A DNA stretch of 64,000 nt from CAXMMR01 sp965198995 (GTDB taxonomy: Bacteria > Pseudomonadota > Alphaproteobacteria > Acetobacterales > Acetobacteraceae): NCBI GenBank assembly GCA_965198995.1, contig CBDAQG010000002.1, positions 1,054,001 to 1,118,000 on the forward strand, written 5' to 3'. Of this stretch, positions 1 through 9,142 are shown piece by piece; the stretch's first letter is position 1, and every line of letters starts with the position of its first letter. A program made the position numbers and the translations under genes. Under the pieces are notes generated by a model. The model ran no database searches. It saw only the letters and a program-made list of their open reading frames with translations, and was not told the DNA's origin.

Positions 1-1
1 G

Positions 2-1270
2 GGCGAGGCCGCCTACGAGGAGGATGTGTTGCCCGGCCGTTTTCTCGGCCGCGAGCAGTTGATCATCAACGCGCCCGACGCGATTCATCACGTGCTCGTC
101 GAAAATCACGAGAACTACACCCGCAATGCAACGGCGCTGCGGGTGCTGCGGCCGCTGCTCGGCGAGGGGCTGTTCCTGGCCGAAGGCGACGCGTGGCGGC
201 GTCAGCGGCGCACCATCGCGCCCGCCATGTCGCCGCGCACGATGCCGATCCTGGCCGGCCACGTCGTGGCTGCTGCTACGGCCAAGGAGGCGGAACTCGG
301 CGCTCTTAATGGCCGGCCGATCGAGCTGATGCCGCAACTGCAGCATCTGGCGCTGCGGATCGCCGCCCAGTCGATGTTCTCGCTGGAGGCGGACGATTTT
401 GCCGCCGAGCTGCGGGCCTGCCTCATGCGCTACGGATTGGAGCACGCGACGCCCGGCGTGCTGGACCTGGTGCTGCCGCGCACCATCGCGTCGCCCGGCG
501 ATCGCCGGCGTGCGGCGTTCCGGCGCGACTGGCTGGCGATGATGGATCGGGTCATCGCCTCGCGCGCTCCGGCGGAGCCGGACCAACCGCGCGACCTGTA
601 TGACCTGCTCGCCGCCGCGCGCGATCCCCAAGGCGGCCAGGGTTTTGATCGGGCGCTGCTGCGCGACGAGATCGCGACGATGATCATCGCTGGACACGAA
701 ACGACGGCCGTCACGCTGTTCTGGGCGTGCTACGCGGCGGCGCGTTTGCCCGAGGCGCAGGCGGCGGTCGCCCACGAGGCCGGCGCGCTCGACCTCAGCG
801 AAGCGGGCGCGGCCGGCTCGCTGAAGTCGCTCGTCCGCACGCGCGCCTTCGTCGACGAGGTGCTGCGGCTCTACCCGCCGGCATTCCTGATCGTGCGCGA
901 GGCCCGCGGCGAGGACGTCGTGCTCGGCCATCGGATCAGACGCGGCACGCTGGTCTCGATCTCGCCCTGGGTGCTGCACCGCCATCAGCGCCGCTGGCAG
1001 GCGCCGGACCTGTTCGATCCGAGCCGATTTATGCCGGGCGCGCCGACGCCGCAGCGCTATGCCTATTTGCCGTTCGGCGCCGGACCGCGCGTGTGCGTCG
1101 GCGCGCAGTTCGCGCTCACCGAGGCGGTGCTAGTGCTGGCGCGGCTGCTGGCGCGGTTCAGGCTGGAGCTGGTCGGCACCGGCGCGGTGCTGCCGCGCGG
1201 CATCGTGACGACGCAGCCGGATCGGCCAGTGCGCTTTCGGCTGGTTGAGCGGCAGGCAAGCAAGCACTGA
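2..1270 (+). CDS. Cytochrome P450 (5' end outside window)
   Basis: Heme-thiolate monooxygenase. The frame is open to the window edge, so the true start lies upstream; GTG at 26 is only the first possible start inside. Counting from 26, the I-helix oxygen-activation motif AGHETT is near residue 222, the K-helix ExxR (EVLR) near 278-281, and the heme loop FGAGPRVCVG near 350-359 with Cys357 as the iron ligand. An N-terminal WRRQRR C-helix motif is also present. The class resembles bacterial CYPs of the CYP4/CYP102-like clan; substrate and redox partner are not readable. It is followed by a GC-rich repeat and the glycosyltransferase group. Confidence 0.93.
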   Translation, partial: GEAAYEEDVLPGRFLGREQLIINAPDAIHHVLVENHENYTRNATALRVLRPLLGEGLFLAEGDAWRRQRRTIAPAMSPRTMPILAGHVVAAATAKEAELGALNGRPIELMPQLQHLALRIAAQSMFSLEADDFAAELRACLMRYGLEHATPGVLDLVLPRTIASPGDRRRAAFRRDWLAMMDRVIASRAPAEPDQPRDLYDLLAAARDPQGGQGFDRALLRDEIATMIIAGHETTAVTLFWACYAAARLPEAQAAVAHEAGALDLSEAGAAGSLKSLVRTRAFVDEVLRLYPPAFLIVREARGEDVVLGHRIRRGTLVSISPWVLHRHQRRWQAPDLFDPSRFMPGAPTPQRYAYLPFGAGPRVCVGAQFALTEAVLVLARLLARFRLELVGTGAVLPRGIVTTQPDRPVRFRLVERQASKH

Positions 1271-1278
1271 GAACGACA

Positions 1279-1343
1279 GGCCAGGGGCTTTGCCCCTGGA
1301 CCCCATTAAAGGCGGAGCCTTTAAAATCCTTTTCTTGTTCATG
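1279..1343. repeat. GC-rich two-hairpin intergenic repeat
   Basis: Hairpin 1 is CAGGGGC-TTT-GCCCCTG and hairpin 2 is AAAGGC-GGA-GCCTTT, separated by ACCCCATT. This is a single copy of a family found at about sixteen places in the window. It lies between the P450 gene and the large glycosyltransferase gene. Confidence 0.8.
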
Positions 1344-1498
1344 CTTACCTGGCGAGGTCAGTGCTGCGTGGCGGCAGGGTAAATGCCTCGCTAGGCACGA
1401 TGTTTCCCTGACGGAAGCGGGTTTGCGGGCGCCGCTCTCGGCGTCGAGCCGAGCTCTGGTCTTCCCTCACTCGCCCGACGCGGATATCGGTTGCTGCC

Positions 1499-4400
1499 GT
1501 GCCGCCCCGTCCTCCGCTCGCCGCGCCAAGCTGGGCCACTGACGTCGCGCCGACGCCGGGCGCTGCCGAGTGGCAGGCGCGGGCCCAGGCGCGGGCTGAG
1601 GCCGCCTTTGAGGCTGGCAGCGCGCTGCTGGCTGACGGCGACTTGCCGGGAGCGGAGCGGCTGCTTGCCCGTGCCGCGCGTCTGGCCCGGGCCGATGCCA
1701 ACGTGCTGCTGCTGCTCGGCTCGGTGCGCCTGCGTCGCAACCGGCTGCGCGAGGCGGCGGCGGATTTCCAGGCGGTGCTTGATCGCCATGACCTGGCCGA
1801 GGCGTGGCTTGGCCTGGCGGCGTGTCGGCTCGGGCTTGGCGACTCGGCGGCGGCTGCTGCGGCCTGGTCCGGCGCCGCGTCGCGCAACGCCGCGACGTCG
1901 GAGATGCTGGCCCTGGTGGTTCCGATCGCCGCCGCCGCCGGTGCGGGCTGGCTGGCGGTTGGGGACGATGGCAGGCTGCACGTGGCGCCGGCTGACGACG
2001 TCGCAATTCGGCTCGACGGCGTTTCGACGGCCTTGCCGCTACCCGCCGGCTGGCGTCAGGCGGGCCGGCTGGAGGCCTCGTCGCACGGCAGGGCGATACT
2101 CGCCAGTCCGATCGACCTTGGCGCGATCCGACGCCTTGACGGGTTTGTGACGGCTGCGGATGGCGGGCTGGAGGGCTGGGCCTGGCATCCCGGCGACCCC
2201 GGTCGGGCGCCGCGGCTGCGCGTTGTTCCGGCGGGCGGCGACGCCGCGCTGCCGCTGCTGGCCGAGCTGTCGGCGAGCGGCATCAACGGTCTGCCGCCGC
2301 TCGGGCGTCCGCGCCGGTTTCACCTGGCCGCGGCGGCGCTGCCCGCCAACGGGCTGCTGCACGTGATCGGCGAAGACGGCCGGGACGTGCTCGGCAGCCC
2401 GCTTGATCCGGCCTGGGAGCGGCAGGCGGCGCATCGGGTGGCGGTGGTGATTGCGCGCGAGCATCGCGGTCTGGGGGCGGCGGCGGCGGTGAGCACGGCG
2501 CCGATCGCCGCCGACCTGCCCGCGGGCCGGCCAGCGTTGGCGGCGCCGGCGGCGTTGCGGGCGCGCCGTGGCGTCGACGTCGTGATCCCGGCCTACCGTG
2601 ACTGCGCTCGGACCGCGGCCTGCCTTGACCAGGTGTTCGCCCACCAGCCGGCGGGCGTGCGGGTGCACGTGGTCGACGACGGCTCGCCGGAGCCGGAGCT
2701 TGTGCGGCTGCTCGACGCGCTCGCGGCCCGGCGCCGCATCGTGCTGCATCGCCACGAGCGCAACCGCGGGTTCCCGGCGGCCGCCAATCGCGGCCTGCTC
2801 GCCGCCGGCCGGCGCGACGTGGTGCTGCTCAACGCCGACACGCTGGTGAGCGCGGACTGGCTCGCCATTCTGCGCGAGGCGGCGCATGCGGCGCCCGACA
2901 TCGGCAGCGCTACGCCGCTCTCCAACGACGCGACGATCCTGAGTTACCCGGCGCGGGACCGGGTCAATCCTATGCCGGGTCCTGACGAGCTGCGTCGTCT
3001 GGCGGCGACGGCGCGCGCCGCCAATGCCGGGCGGCTGGTCGACATACCGACCATGCACGGCTTCTGCGTCTACCTGCGGCGTGACTGCCTCGACCAGGTC
3101 GGGCTGCTGCGCGAGGACGTTTTCGCCCAGGGCTATGGCGAGGAGAACGACCTGTCGCTGCGGGCGCACGCGCTTGGCTGGCGCCATGTTGCGGTGCCGG
3201 GCCTGTTCATCGGCCATCACGGCGGCGCCTCGTTCGGGCCGGGACGCCGCAGCCTGATCGAGCGCAACCAGGGGCTGCTGGAGCGCCTGCATCCCGGCTA
3301 CGCCGCGCTCATCGCCCGCCACGTGGCCGCCGACCCGTTGGCATCGGCGCGGCGTCGAATGGACGTGCTGCGCTGGCGTCGTGGCCGGCGTGAGGGTGGT
3401 GCGGTGCTGATTGCGACGCATCTGCATGGCGGCGGCGTCGAGCGCATGGTGGCGGGGCGGGTGCGGGCCGCCCGCGCTGCCGGGCTCCGGCCGATCCTCC
3501 TGCGGCCGGTGCACGAGACGCCGGGGCTGGTCGTGGTGAGCGAGGGTGGCGACGGCGAGGCGGAGGCCTACCCGAATCTGCGCTACTGCCTGCCCGACGA
3601 GCTGGCGGCGCTGGCGCGGCTGCTGGCCGCCGACCGGCCGCGGCGGGCCGAGCTGCATCACCTGCTTGGTCACGACCAGGCTGTGATCGAGCTGCTGCGC
3701 CGCCTTGGCGTTCCTTACGACGCCTATGCGCACGACTATGCCTGGTTCTGCCCGCGTATCGCCCTGATCGGGCCGGAGCGTCGCTACTGCGGCGAGCCCG
3801 ACCTGACCGGCTGCGAGCACTGCATCGCCGACCAGGGCTCGCTGCTCGAGGAGCCAGTGGGCGTGCGCGCCCTGGTCGCGCGCTCGACAGCCCTGCTTGA
3901 CGGCGCCGCGCGCGTGGTCAGCCCCACCCGCGACGGCGCGGCGCGGCTGGTCCGGCACTTCCCGGCCATCCGCCCCGTGGTGGAGCCGTGGGAGGATGAT
4001 TCCGGTTGGCCCGCGCCCGCCCCGTTGCCGGCGCCCGGTGCGGCGCTGCGGGTTGCGGTGCTGGGCGGCATCGGGCCGGAGAAGGGGTTCGACGTGCTGC
4101 TGCACTGCGTGCGCGACGCCCGCGCCCGCGCCCTGCCGATCCGCTTCACCGTCATCGGCCACACGCTGGATGACGAGCGGCTGCTTGAGGCCGGGCCGGT
4201 CTTCATCACCGGCGCCTATCGCAGCGACGACGAGCTGGCCGGGCTGATCGCCGAGGAGCAGCCGTTGCTCGTCTTCCTGCCGTCGATCTGGCCGGAAACC
4301 TGGAGCTACACGCTGAGCCATGCCTGGGCGGCGGGCCTGACCGTCGTCGCGTTTGACATCGGCGCGATGGCCGAGCGCATCCGCGCGCGCGGGCATGGCT

Positions 4401-4504
4401 TCCTGCTGCCGCTCGGCCTGCCGCCGGCGGCGGTCAACGTTGCCCTGCTGCGTCTGGGGCGCGAGGTTGCAGAGGCTTACGGCACGCGTCGTGATGCGAT
4501 ATGA
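1499..4504 (+). CDS. TPR / GT2 / GT4-type fusion glycosyltransferase
   Basis: A 1001-residue cytoplasmic-looking protein with three parts. Residues about 30-145 are Ala/Leu-rich TPR-like helices. Residues about 355-600 form a GT-A family 2 domain: DVVIPAYRD near 360, VVDDGSPE near 391, a NADT metal-binding motif near 444, and a GYGEENDLSLR acceptor segment, as in rhamnosyltransferase-like GT2 enzymes. Residues about 635-990 look like a GT-B family 4 domain, with THLHGGGVERM near 637, GGIGPEKGFD near 857 and an E-rich PSIWPETWSYT segment near 930. The start is GTG at 1499. Two domains suggest two successive sugar transfers onto a cell-surface glycan; the substrates are unknown. Confidence 0.85.
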   Translation: MPPRPPLAAPSWATDVAPTPGAAEWQARAQARAEAAFEAGSALLADGDLPGAERLLARAARLARADANVLLLLGSVRLRRNRLREAAADFQAVLDRHDLAEAWLGLAACRLGLGDSAAAAAAWSGAASRNAATSEMLALVVPIAAAAGAGWLAVGDDGRLHVAPADDVAIRLDGVSTALPLPAGWRQAGRLEASSHGRAILASPIDLGAIRRLDGFVTAADGGLEGWAWHPGDPGRAPRLRVVPAGGDAALPLLAELSASGINGLPPLGRPRRFHLAAAALPANGLLHVIGEDGRDVLGSPLDPAWERQAAHRVAVVIAREHRGLGAAAAVSTAPIAADLPAGRPALAAPAALRARRGVDVVIPAYRDCARTAACLDQVFAHQPAGVRVHVVDDGSPEPELVRLLDALAARRRIVLHRHERNRGFPAAANRGLLAAGRRDVVLLNADTLVSADWLAILREAAHAAPDIGSATPLSNDATILSYPARDRVNPMPGPDELRRLAATARAANAGRLVDIPTMHGFCVYLRRDCLDQVGLLREDVFAQGYGEENDLSLRAHALGWRHVAVPGLFIGHHGGASFGPGRRSLIERNQGLLERLHPGYAALIARHVAADPLASARRRMDVLRWRRGRREGGAVLIATHLHGGGVERMVAGRVRAARAAGLRPILLRPVHETPGLVVVSEGGDGEAEAYPNLRYCLPDELAALARLLAADRPRRAELHHLLGHDQAVIELLRRLGVPYDAYAHDYAWFCPRIALIGPERRYCGEPDLTGCEHCIADQGSLLEEPVGVRALVARSTALLDGAARVVSPTRDGAARLVRHFPAIRPVVEPWEDDSGWPAPAPLPAPGAALRVAVLGGIGPEKGFDVLLHCVRDARARALPIRFTVIGHTLDDERLLEAGPVFITGAYRSDDELAGLIAEEQPLLVFLPSIWPETWSYTLSHAWAAGLTVVAFDIGAMAERIRARGHGFLLPLGLPPAAVNVALLRLGREVAEAYGTRRDAI

Positions 4505-4573
4505 CCGAGCCGAAACAAAGCCCGAACCCGGCCGGCGAGCGCCGGGTGGGGCAGCAGCAGTGAGTATCGCCAG

Positions 4574-5692
4574 ATGTCCGAAGCGCCGAGCCAGCGGATC
4601 GTCACCGAGCTGAAGGTGTCGGGCCACCTGATGGCGCTGGACGCGGGAGTGTTCTGCGTCTTCCACGCTCCTGGCGCGCAGCCACCGGACGCGCAGACCG
4701 GGCTGCCCGGCGTGCGCCTGTCGCTGCCGCCGGGGCAGGCCGCCGGGCGGATCGCGATCAGCACGTTCCGCGACGATGGCTGGATCGGCGGCAGCGACAA
4801 CGCGGCGCTGATCCGGGTCGATCACGGCCCGGCGCAGGTGCTGGTGACGATCTATCAGAACCCGGACGGCTCGCACGAGGCGCCGCGTCTGCAGGTTGTC
4901 AAGCTCACCGAGGCGCCGGTGGCGGGCCAAGACGGGGCAGCGCCGGTGCTGCCGGCCGCGAACGGCGCGCTGGCTGCCGGCGGCGCGGCGCGGCAGGCGG
5001 AGGCGGCCCCCGGCCCCGAGCAGCCTTCGCCGGAGGCCGCCGAGATCGCCGCCCATATCCAAGGCCGCGGCGACGTGCTCGCCAGGCTCGACGGCTGGAT
5101 GGGCGAGCGCGGCAGCAAGGCCTGGATCGAGGGCTTCGCGATCGCGCCGCGCCACGTCGTCGGCAGCGATGACATCGAGTATCAGGCGGTGCTCGGGCGC
5201 GGCTGGCTGTCACCCTGGGCGGAGGGCGGCAAGTTCTGCGGCAGCCGCGGCATGGGGTTGCCGATCCTCGGCCTGTCCGTTCGTCTCAAGGGGGAAGCGG
5301 CGCAGCGCTATGACTGCCGGGTGCAGGCGAGCTTCGTCGACGGCAGCACCGCGGCGCCCAAATCCGGCGAGCCATGCCAGGCCGACAGCCTGGCGCCGCT
5401 CGAGGCCTTCCATATCGAGATCGTGCCGCGCGCCGGGCGCCGGGCGGACGCGGCGCCGACGGCCCGGTTCACGGCACCGGCCGAGGCGCCGGTCGTCAGG
5501 ACCGCTCCGACCGCGGCCAAGACCGCGTCGCCGGCGCCTCGGGCAGTGGCCGCCGCCAAGCCGCGCGTGCCGGCCAAGCAGGCGGCGCCGAAGAAGCCGG
5601 CGTCTGGAAAGAAGGCGCAGAAGCCGGGCGCACCGTCGCGCCGGCCGCTGACCAAGGCGCCGGCCAAGCCGAGCGGCCGCGGACGCCGCTGA
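4574..5692 (+). CDS. Unknown protein with basic Ala/Lys/Pro tail
   Basis: I do not recognise a named family. Residues 1-125 and about 155-290 look like two folded parts, the second with a SKAWIEGFAI segment and several Cys. Residues about 300-372 are low complexity (Ala, Lys, Pro) and strongly basic, reminiscent of histone H1-like tails. It starts 69 bases after the large glycosyltransferase gene and ends 25 bases before the next glycosyltransferase gene on the same strand, so a role with those enzymes is plausible. No signal peptide or membrane segment is seen. Confidence 0.7.
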   Translation: MSEAPSQRIVTELKVSGHLMALDAGVFCVFHAPGAQPPDAQTGLPGVRLSLPPGQAAGRIAISTFRDDGWIGGSDNAALIRVDHGPAQVLVTIYQNPDGSHEAPRLQVVKLTEAPVAGQDGAAPVLPAANGALAAGGAARQAEAAPGPEQPSPEAAEIAAHIQGRGDVLARLDGWMGERGSKAWIEGFAIAPRHVVGSDDIEYQAVLGRGWLSPWAEGGKFCGSRGMGLPILGLSVRLKGEAAQRYDCRVQASFVDGSTAAPKSGEPCQADSLAPLEAFHIEIVPRAGRRADAAPTARFTAPAEAPVVRTAPTAAKTASPAPRAVAAAKPRVPAKQAAPKKPASGKKAQKPGAPSRRPLTKAPAKPSGRGRR

Positions 5693-5717
5693 TCGCGGGC
5701 TGCGCCGAGATCGCAGG

Positions 5718-6935
5718 GTGCGCTACCTGTTCATCCATCAGAACTTTCCGGCGCAGTTCCTGCACCTGACGCGCCATCTGGCGGCCCAGCAGCGCCACGA
5801 CATCGTCTTCATCAGCGAGGCGAACAAGAACAACATTCCCGGGGTGCGCAAGGTGGTCTACCAGCCGGCGCACAAGCCGGCGGAGACCACGCACCGCGAC
5901 GCCGTCGAGTTCGAGGCGGCCACGATGCGCGCCGAGGCGGTGGCGCAGACCTGCCAGAACCTGAAGCGTCTCGGCTACGAGCCGGACATCGTCATCGGCC
6001 ATCACGGCTGGGGCGAGCTGCTCAACATCGCCGACGTCTGGCCCGACGTGCCGCTGCTCGGCTACCAGGAGTTCTACTACCACGCTGACGGGCTTGATGT
6101 CGGCTTCGATCCCGAGTTCCCGACCGACCCGGCCAGCCTGCCGCGGGTGCGCGCCAAGAACGCGGTCAACCTGCTGGCGCTGACCAATCGTGGCTTTGGC
6201 CAGACGCCGACCGAGTTCCAGCACTCGACCTACCCGGCTTGGGCGCAGGAGCGCATCACCGTGCTGCGCGAGGGGGTGAACCTGGAGATCTGCCGGCCGG
6301 ACCCGGCGGCGCGCGGCCGGCCGTTCCAGCTTGGCGGCATCACCATCCAGCCGGACGAGACGCTCGTCACCTACGTCGCGCGCGACCTGGAGCCTTACCG
6401 GGGGTTCCACGTGGTGATGCGGGCGATCCCGCATCTGCAGCGCGAGCGGGCGAAGCTGCACGTGGTCCTGGTCGGCGGCGACGGGGTGAGCTACGGGGCG
6501 CGGCTCGCCTTTGGCACCTGGCGCGAGCGGCTGATGGGCGAGGTGGGCAGCGAGCTCGACATGGCGCGCACCCACTTTGTCGGCCGGCTCGACTATGCGG
6601 ACTATATCAGGCTGCTGCAGCGCTCGGACTGCCACGTCTACTTCACCTACCCGTTCGTCGCCTCCTGGTCGCTGCGCGAGGCGATGGCGTGTGGCTGCGC
6701 GCTGGTGGCGAGCGACACGGAGCCGGTGGCCGAGTTCGTCGCTGACCGGCGGACCGGGCTGTTATCGCCGTTCCACGAGCCGCGGACCATCGCCGAGCGG
6801 GTGCTGACGCTGCTCGACAGCCGGGCGCTGTCGGAGCGGCTGCGGCGCGGGGCGCGGGGGTGGGCGGAGAGGCACCTCGACATGGGCGCCTACCTGCGGA
6901 ACTACGAGGCGCTGATCGACCGGCTGGTGCAGTAG
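5718..6935 (+). CDS. Family 4-type glycosyltransferase
   Basis: A 405-residue GT-B fold enzyme starting with GTG. The N-terminal domain opens MRYLFIHQNFPAQF and carries IGHHGWGE near residue 95. The C-terminal nucleotide-sugar domain has YVARDLEPYRGF near 220 and a SWSLREAMACG segment near 315, which corresponds to the usual E-x7-E region with the first Glu replaced. It is the third gene of a same-strand group and probably transfers a hexose to a surface glycan; donor and acceptor cannot be read. Confidence 0.87.
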   Translation: MRYLFIHQNFPAQFLHLTRHLAAQQRHDIVFISEANKNNIPGVRKVVYQPAHKPAETTHRDAVEFEAATMRAEAVAQTCQNLKRLGYEPDIVIGHHGWGELLNIADVWPDVPLLGYQEFYYHADGLDVGFDPEFPTDPASLPRVRAKNAVNLLALTNRGFGQTPTEFQHSTYPAWAQERITVLREGVNLEICRPDPAARGRPFQLGGITIQPDETLVTYVARDLEPYRGFHVVMRAIPHLQRERAKLHVVLVGGDGVSYGARLAFGTWRERLMGEVGSELDMARTHFVGRLDYADYIRLLQRSDCHVYFTYPFVASWSLREAMACGCALVASDTEPVAEFVADRRTGLLSPFHEPRTIAERVLTLLDSRALSERLRRGARGWAERHLDMGAYLRNYEALIDRLVQ

Positions 6936-7074
6936 AACGCTTCTTCAACAAAGCTGCGGTTTTGTAAGAGGCGAAATACAGCAAGATTTTCGAAGGGTTG
7001 GTATGAGGGCGGTTTGAGGCAAGTGCCCCAATGTTCCACGGCGAAAATGTTTGTTTTCAAGGGGTTGGTGGAAA

Positions 7075-7092
7075 TCTTGCCAATAGGCAAGA
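7075..7092. other. Short perfect stem-loop
   Basis: TCTTGCC-AATA-GGCAAGA, a 7-bp stem with a 4-base loop, in the gap 6936-7226 after the glycosyltransferase gene. There is no clear T-run after it. It may be a terminator for the plus-strand group. The rest of this gap is AT-richer DNA without a gene, then a GC-rich repeat. Confidence 0.35.
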
Positions 7093-7149
7093 CTTGCACA
7101 ACCACCGCCGGGAGGCCTCAACTCAGTGAATTGCTAGCACAGTGAGGGC

Positions 7150-7224
7150 GTAGTCCCACTCGTCATGGGGTCTGGGGCCGCCGGCCCCGGCGGTGTCCAG
7201 AGGCAGAGCCTCTGGCCTTGCTGT
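7150..7224. repeat. GC-rich two-hairpin intergenic repeat
   Basis: Palindromes GGGGCCGCCGGCCCC and CCAGAGGCAGAGCCTCTGG sit immediately after the 3' end of the pyrophosphatase gene on the opposite strand. The second hairpin could act as its terminator. Confidence 0.7.
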
Positions 7225-7226
7225 GC

Positions 7227-7754
7227 CTAAGCCGTCTTGGCCTTGTCGATGGACCTCTGGATGGCTGCTTCGGCGGCGGCTTTGTCGGCCCAGCCGGTGA
7301 CTTTGACCCACTTGCCGGGTTCGAGGTCCTTGTAGCGGGTGAAGAAGTGCTCGATGGCCTTGATGGTGATGTCCGGCAGGTCTTCGATCTTCTCGACCTT
7401 GGCGAACTGGGTGTGGATCTTGTCGTGCGGGACGCAGATGATCTTCTCGTCGACGCCGCTTTCGTCTTCCATTTCGAGCATGCCGATGGGGCGGGCGCGG
7501 ATGACGCAGCCGGGGACCATGGCGGCGTGGGCGAGGACCAGGGCGTCGGCCGGGTCGCCGTCTTCGGCCAGGGTGTTGGGGATGAAGCCGTAGGCGGCGG
7601 GGTAGGCCATCGGGGTGAACAGGAAGCGGTCGACGAAGACGGCGCCGGAGGCCTTGTCGACCTCGTATTTGACCTGCGAGCCCTGCGGGATCTCGATCAC
7701 CACGTTGATGTCGGACGGGGCGTTCTTGCCGGTGGGGATTTTCGTGAGGTCCAT
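7227..7754 (-). CDS. ppa: Inorganic pyrophosphatase
   Basis: Family I soluble pyrophosphatase, which hydrolyses PPi to two phosphates in the cytoplasm and drives biosynthetic reactions. At 175 residues it matches the usual bacterial length. The signature region DGDPADALVL carries the catalytic Asp cluster near residues 65-75; IEIPQGSQVKYEVDK near 22-36 and YGFIPNTL near 55-62 are typical. The start is ATG at 7754 (MDLTKIP), the conserved alphaproteobacterial N-terminus; the frame stays open further upstream but shows no family similarity there. Confidence 0.96.
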   Translation of the reverse strand: MDLTKIPTGKNAPSDINVVIEIPQGSQVKYEVDKASGAVFVDRFLFTPMAYPAAYGFIPNTLAEDGDPADALVLAHAAMVPGCVIRARPIGMLEMEDESGVDEKIICVPHDKIHTQFAKVEKIEDLPDITIKAIEHFFTRYKDLEPGKWVKVTGWADKAAAEAAIQRSIDKAKTA

Positions 7755-7970
7755 GGGCGGCTCCGGTGTGAGACGGGCGGACCTTACGGGGCGGCTTGGG
7801 GCGGAAGCAAGGCGGTGCTGCGGGTGGGCCGGGACGCGTGACCGCGGCTGAGGGCGGCTGCCAGTGCAAATCATGCGTGGCTGCTGTCGGCCGTCTGGCC
7901 GCCTGGCCGAGGCGTCGGAGTGGTGACTGATTGATTGACGACCTGCGGCGCCGCGGCGCAGGATTGTCGC

Positions 7971-8696
7971 ATGAGCGCAACGATTTCGGCTGCTGACGAC
8001 GCATCCGGCAGGCCGCCCCGGGTGGGACGGCTGTTCTACCTGGCGATGTCGCTGGTGCTGGTGGCGATCGTGGTGTTCGGGTTCTCGCACACGGTGCCAT
8101 TCGACCTGGCGGCGCCGGACTTTCCGATGCTGCTGGTGGTGCATGCCGGGGTTTTTGCGGCCTGGGTGCTGCTGTTTGTGGCGCAGCCGGCGCTCGTCGT
8201 GCGTGGATCGTTGCGGCTGCATCGGCGGCTTGGCTGGATGGGGGCTGGGCTTACGGTGGTGATGCTGGTGATGGGCGGATCGGCGCTGCTGCTCGGTCTG
8301 TGGAGCGGGCACGTGCCACCGTTCTACCCGCACGGATTGTTTCTGGTCCGGGGGTTCCTCGGATTGGCGCTATTTGCCGGGCTGGTGGTGGCGGGCGTGG
8401 CGCTGCGGCGGCGCGGGGAGTGGCACAAGCGGCTGATGCTGTGCGCGGCGATCGTGGTGGTGGCGCCGGGGCTGGAGCGGGCGCTGCCGTTGCCGCTGTT
8501 CGGCGCGCTGTGGCCGCTGGTGGCCGATGGGGTGCTCGACCTGCTGGCGCTGGCCGGGCCGGCGGTGGACCGGGCCGTGCGGGGGCGGGTGCATCCGGCG
8601 TATCGCTGGGGTGTCGGGGCGATCGTGGGCACGCAGGCGGTGGTGGACGCGGTGTCCTACTCGCCGCTGGCGCCGGTGCTGCTGGGGGCGAGCTGA
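7971..8696 (+). CDS. Multi-pass membrane protein of unknown function
   Basis: A 241-residue protein with about six hydrophobic segments (roughly residues 20-42, 55-77, 88-112, 122-145, 155-175, 185-200) separated by short Arg-rich loops, which implies an inner-membrane protein. I recognise no catalytic motif. The start is ATG at 7971; an in-frame TTG at 7935 is less likely. It is divergent from ppa across 216 bases that should hold both promoters. Confidence 0.75.
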   Translation: MSATISAADDASGRPPRVGRLFYLAMSLVLVAIVVFGFSHTVPFDLAAPDFPMLLVVHAGVFAAWVLLFVAQPALVVRGSLRLHRRLGWMGAGLTVVMLVMGGSALLLGLWSGHVPPFYPHGLFLVRGFLGLALFAGLVVAGVALRRRGEWHKRLMLCAAIVVVAPGLERALPLPLFGALWPLVADGVLDLLALAGPAVDRAVRGRVHPAYRWGVGAIVGTQAVVDAVSYSPLAPVLLGAS

Positions 8697-8872
8697 AGGG
8701 CGATCGTCGATCCAGTGCCCTGGCTGCGCTGTCAGGCGTGCGCAGGCGGACGCCCTGACATCGCTGCCGGACTTATGGTCCCGGGGTCGTTCGGCCGCGG
8801 CCGGACGCCGGTTTGCAACCTCTGCGACGAGCCGGGATCGCAGACGGTGGTGTCGTTCCTGAGCCAGAGACA

Positions 8873-8910
8873 CCCTGCCCCTGCACTCGCGCCTGAGTGC
8901 AGGGGCAGGG
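8873..8910. other. Perfect 16-bp inverted repeat (stem-loop)
   Basis: CCCTGCCCCTGCACTC, loop GCGCCT, then the exact reverse complement. It lies in the 248-base gap between the convergent membrane-protein and lipoprotein genes, where it could end transcription from both sides, although no T-run follows. No gene is seen in the rest of the gap. Confidence 0.6.
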
Positions 8911-8944
8911 GCTGGGTCGTTAAGTCGCTGCCGACTTTGCTACG

Positions 8945-9142
8945 TCAGCCGCGGGCTGGCGGCACGGGGGCCGGCGGCGGCGGCGGCGGGGGCGGCGGCG
9001 GGGCCGGCTCGGCAGGCGGTGGCGGTGGTGGCGGCGACGGCTGATCAGCGCAGGCCCCGAGAAGCGCGGGGATCACGACGGCGACCAGTGCCGCACGGCT
9101 GAACAGCTTGCGACGAGCCTTTGTTTGGGAAACGCCGGGCAT
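8945..9142 (-). CDS. Small proline-rich lipoprotein
   Basis: A 65-residue protein with a charged start (KARRK), a hydrophobic core and the lipobox LLGAC, so Cys31 would be lipidated after signal peptidase II cleavage. The mature part is almost only Pro with some Ala/Glu, suggesting an extended periplasmic tether. A strong Shine-Dalgarno (AAGGAG, 6 bases before ATG at 9142) supports the gene. It is divergent from the L,D-transpeptidase gene, with 101 bases between starts. The function is unknown. Confidence 0.65.
   Translation of the reverse strand: MPGVSQTKARRKLFSRAALVAVVIPALLGACADQPSPPPPPPPAEPAPPPPPPPPPPAPVPPARG

Noticed and set aside
1279..1343. Repeat copies as CRISPR or small coding genes
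   Set aside because: Copies are dispersed, not regularly spaced with unique spacers, and the peptides they encode are by-products of conserved hairpins.
2039..5155. 1038-codon open frame on the minus strand under the glycosyltransferase genes
   Set aside because: Its protein is Arg/Pro/His-rich without family motifs, as expected in high-GC DNA; the plus-strand genes have clear domains.
6902..7105. Small minus-strand frame after the GT4 gene
   Set aside because: No ribosome site, no recognisable motif; it partly overlaps the end of the glycosyltransferase gene.
8715..9044. Plus-strand frame with a Gly-rich end opposite the small lipoprotein
   Set aside because: The Gly run is the complement of the Pro codons; the minus strand has a signal peptide, lipobox and Shine-Dalgarno.
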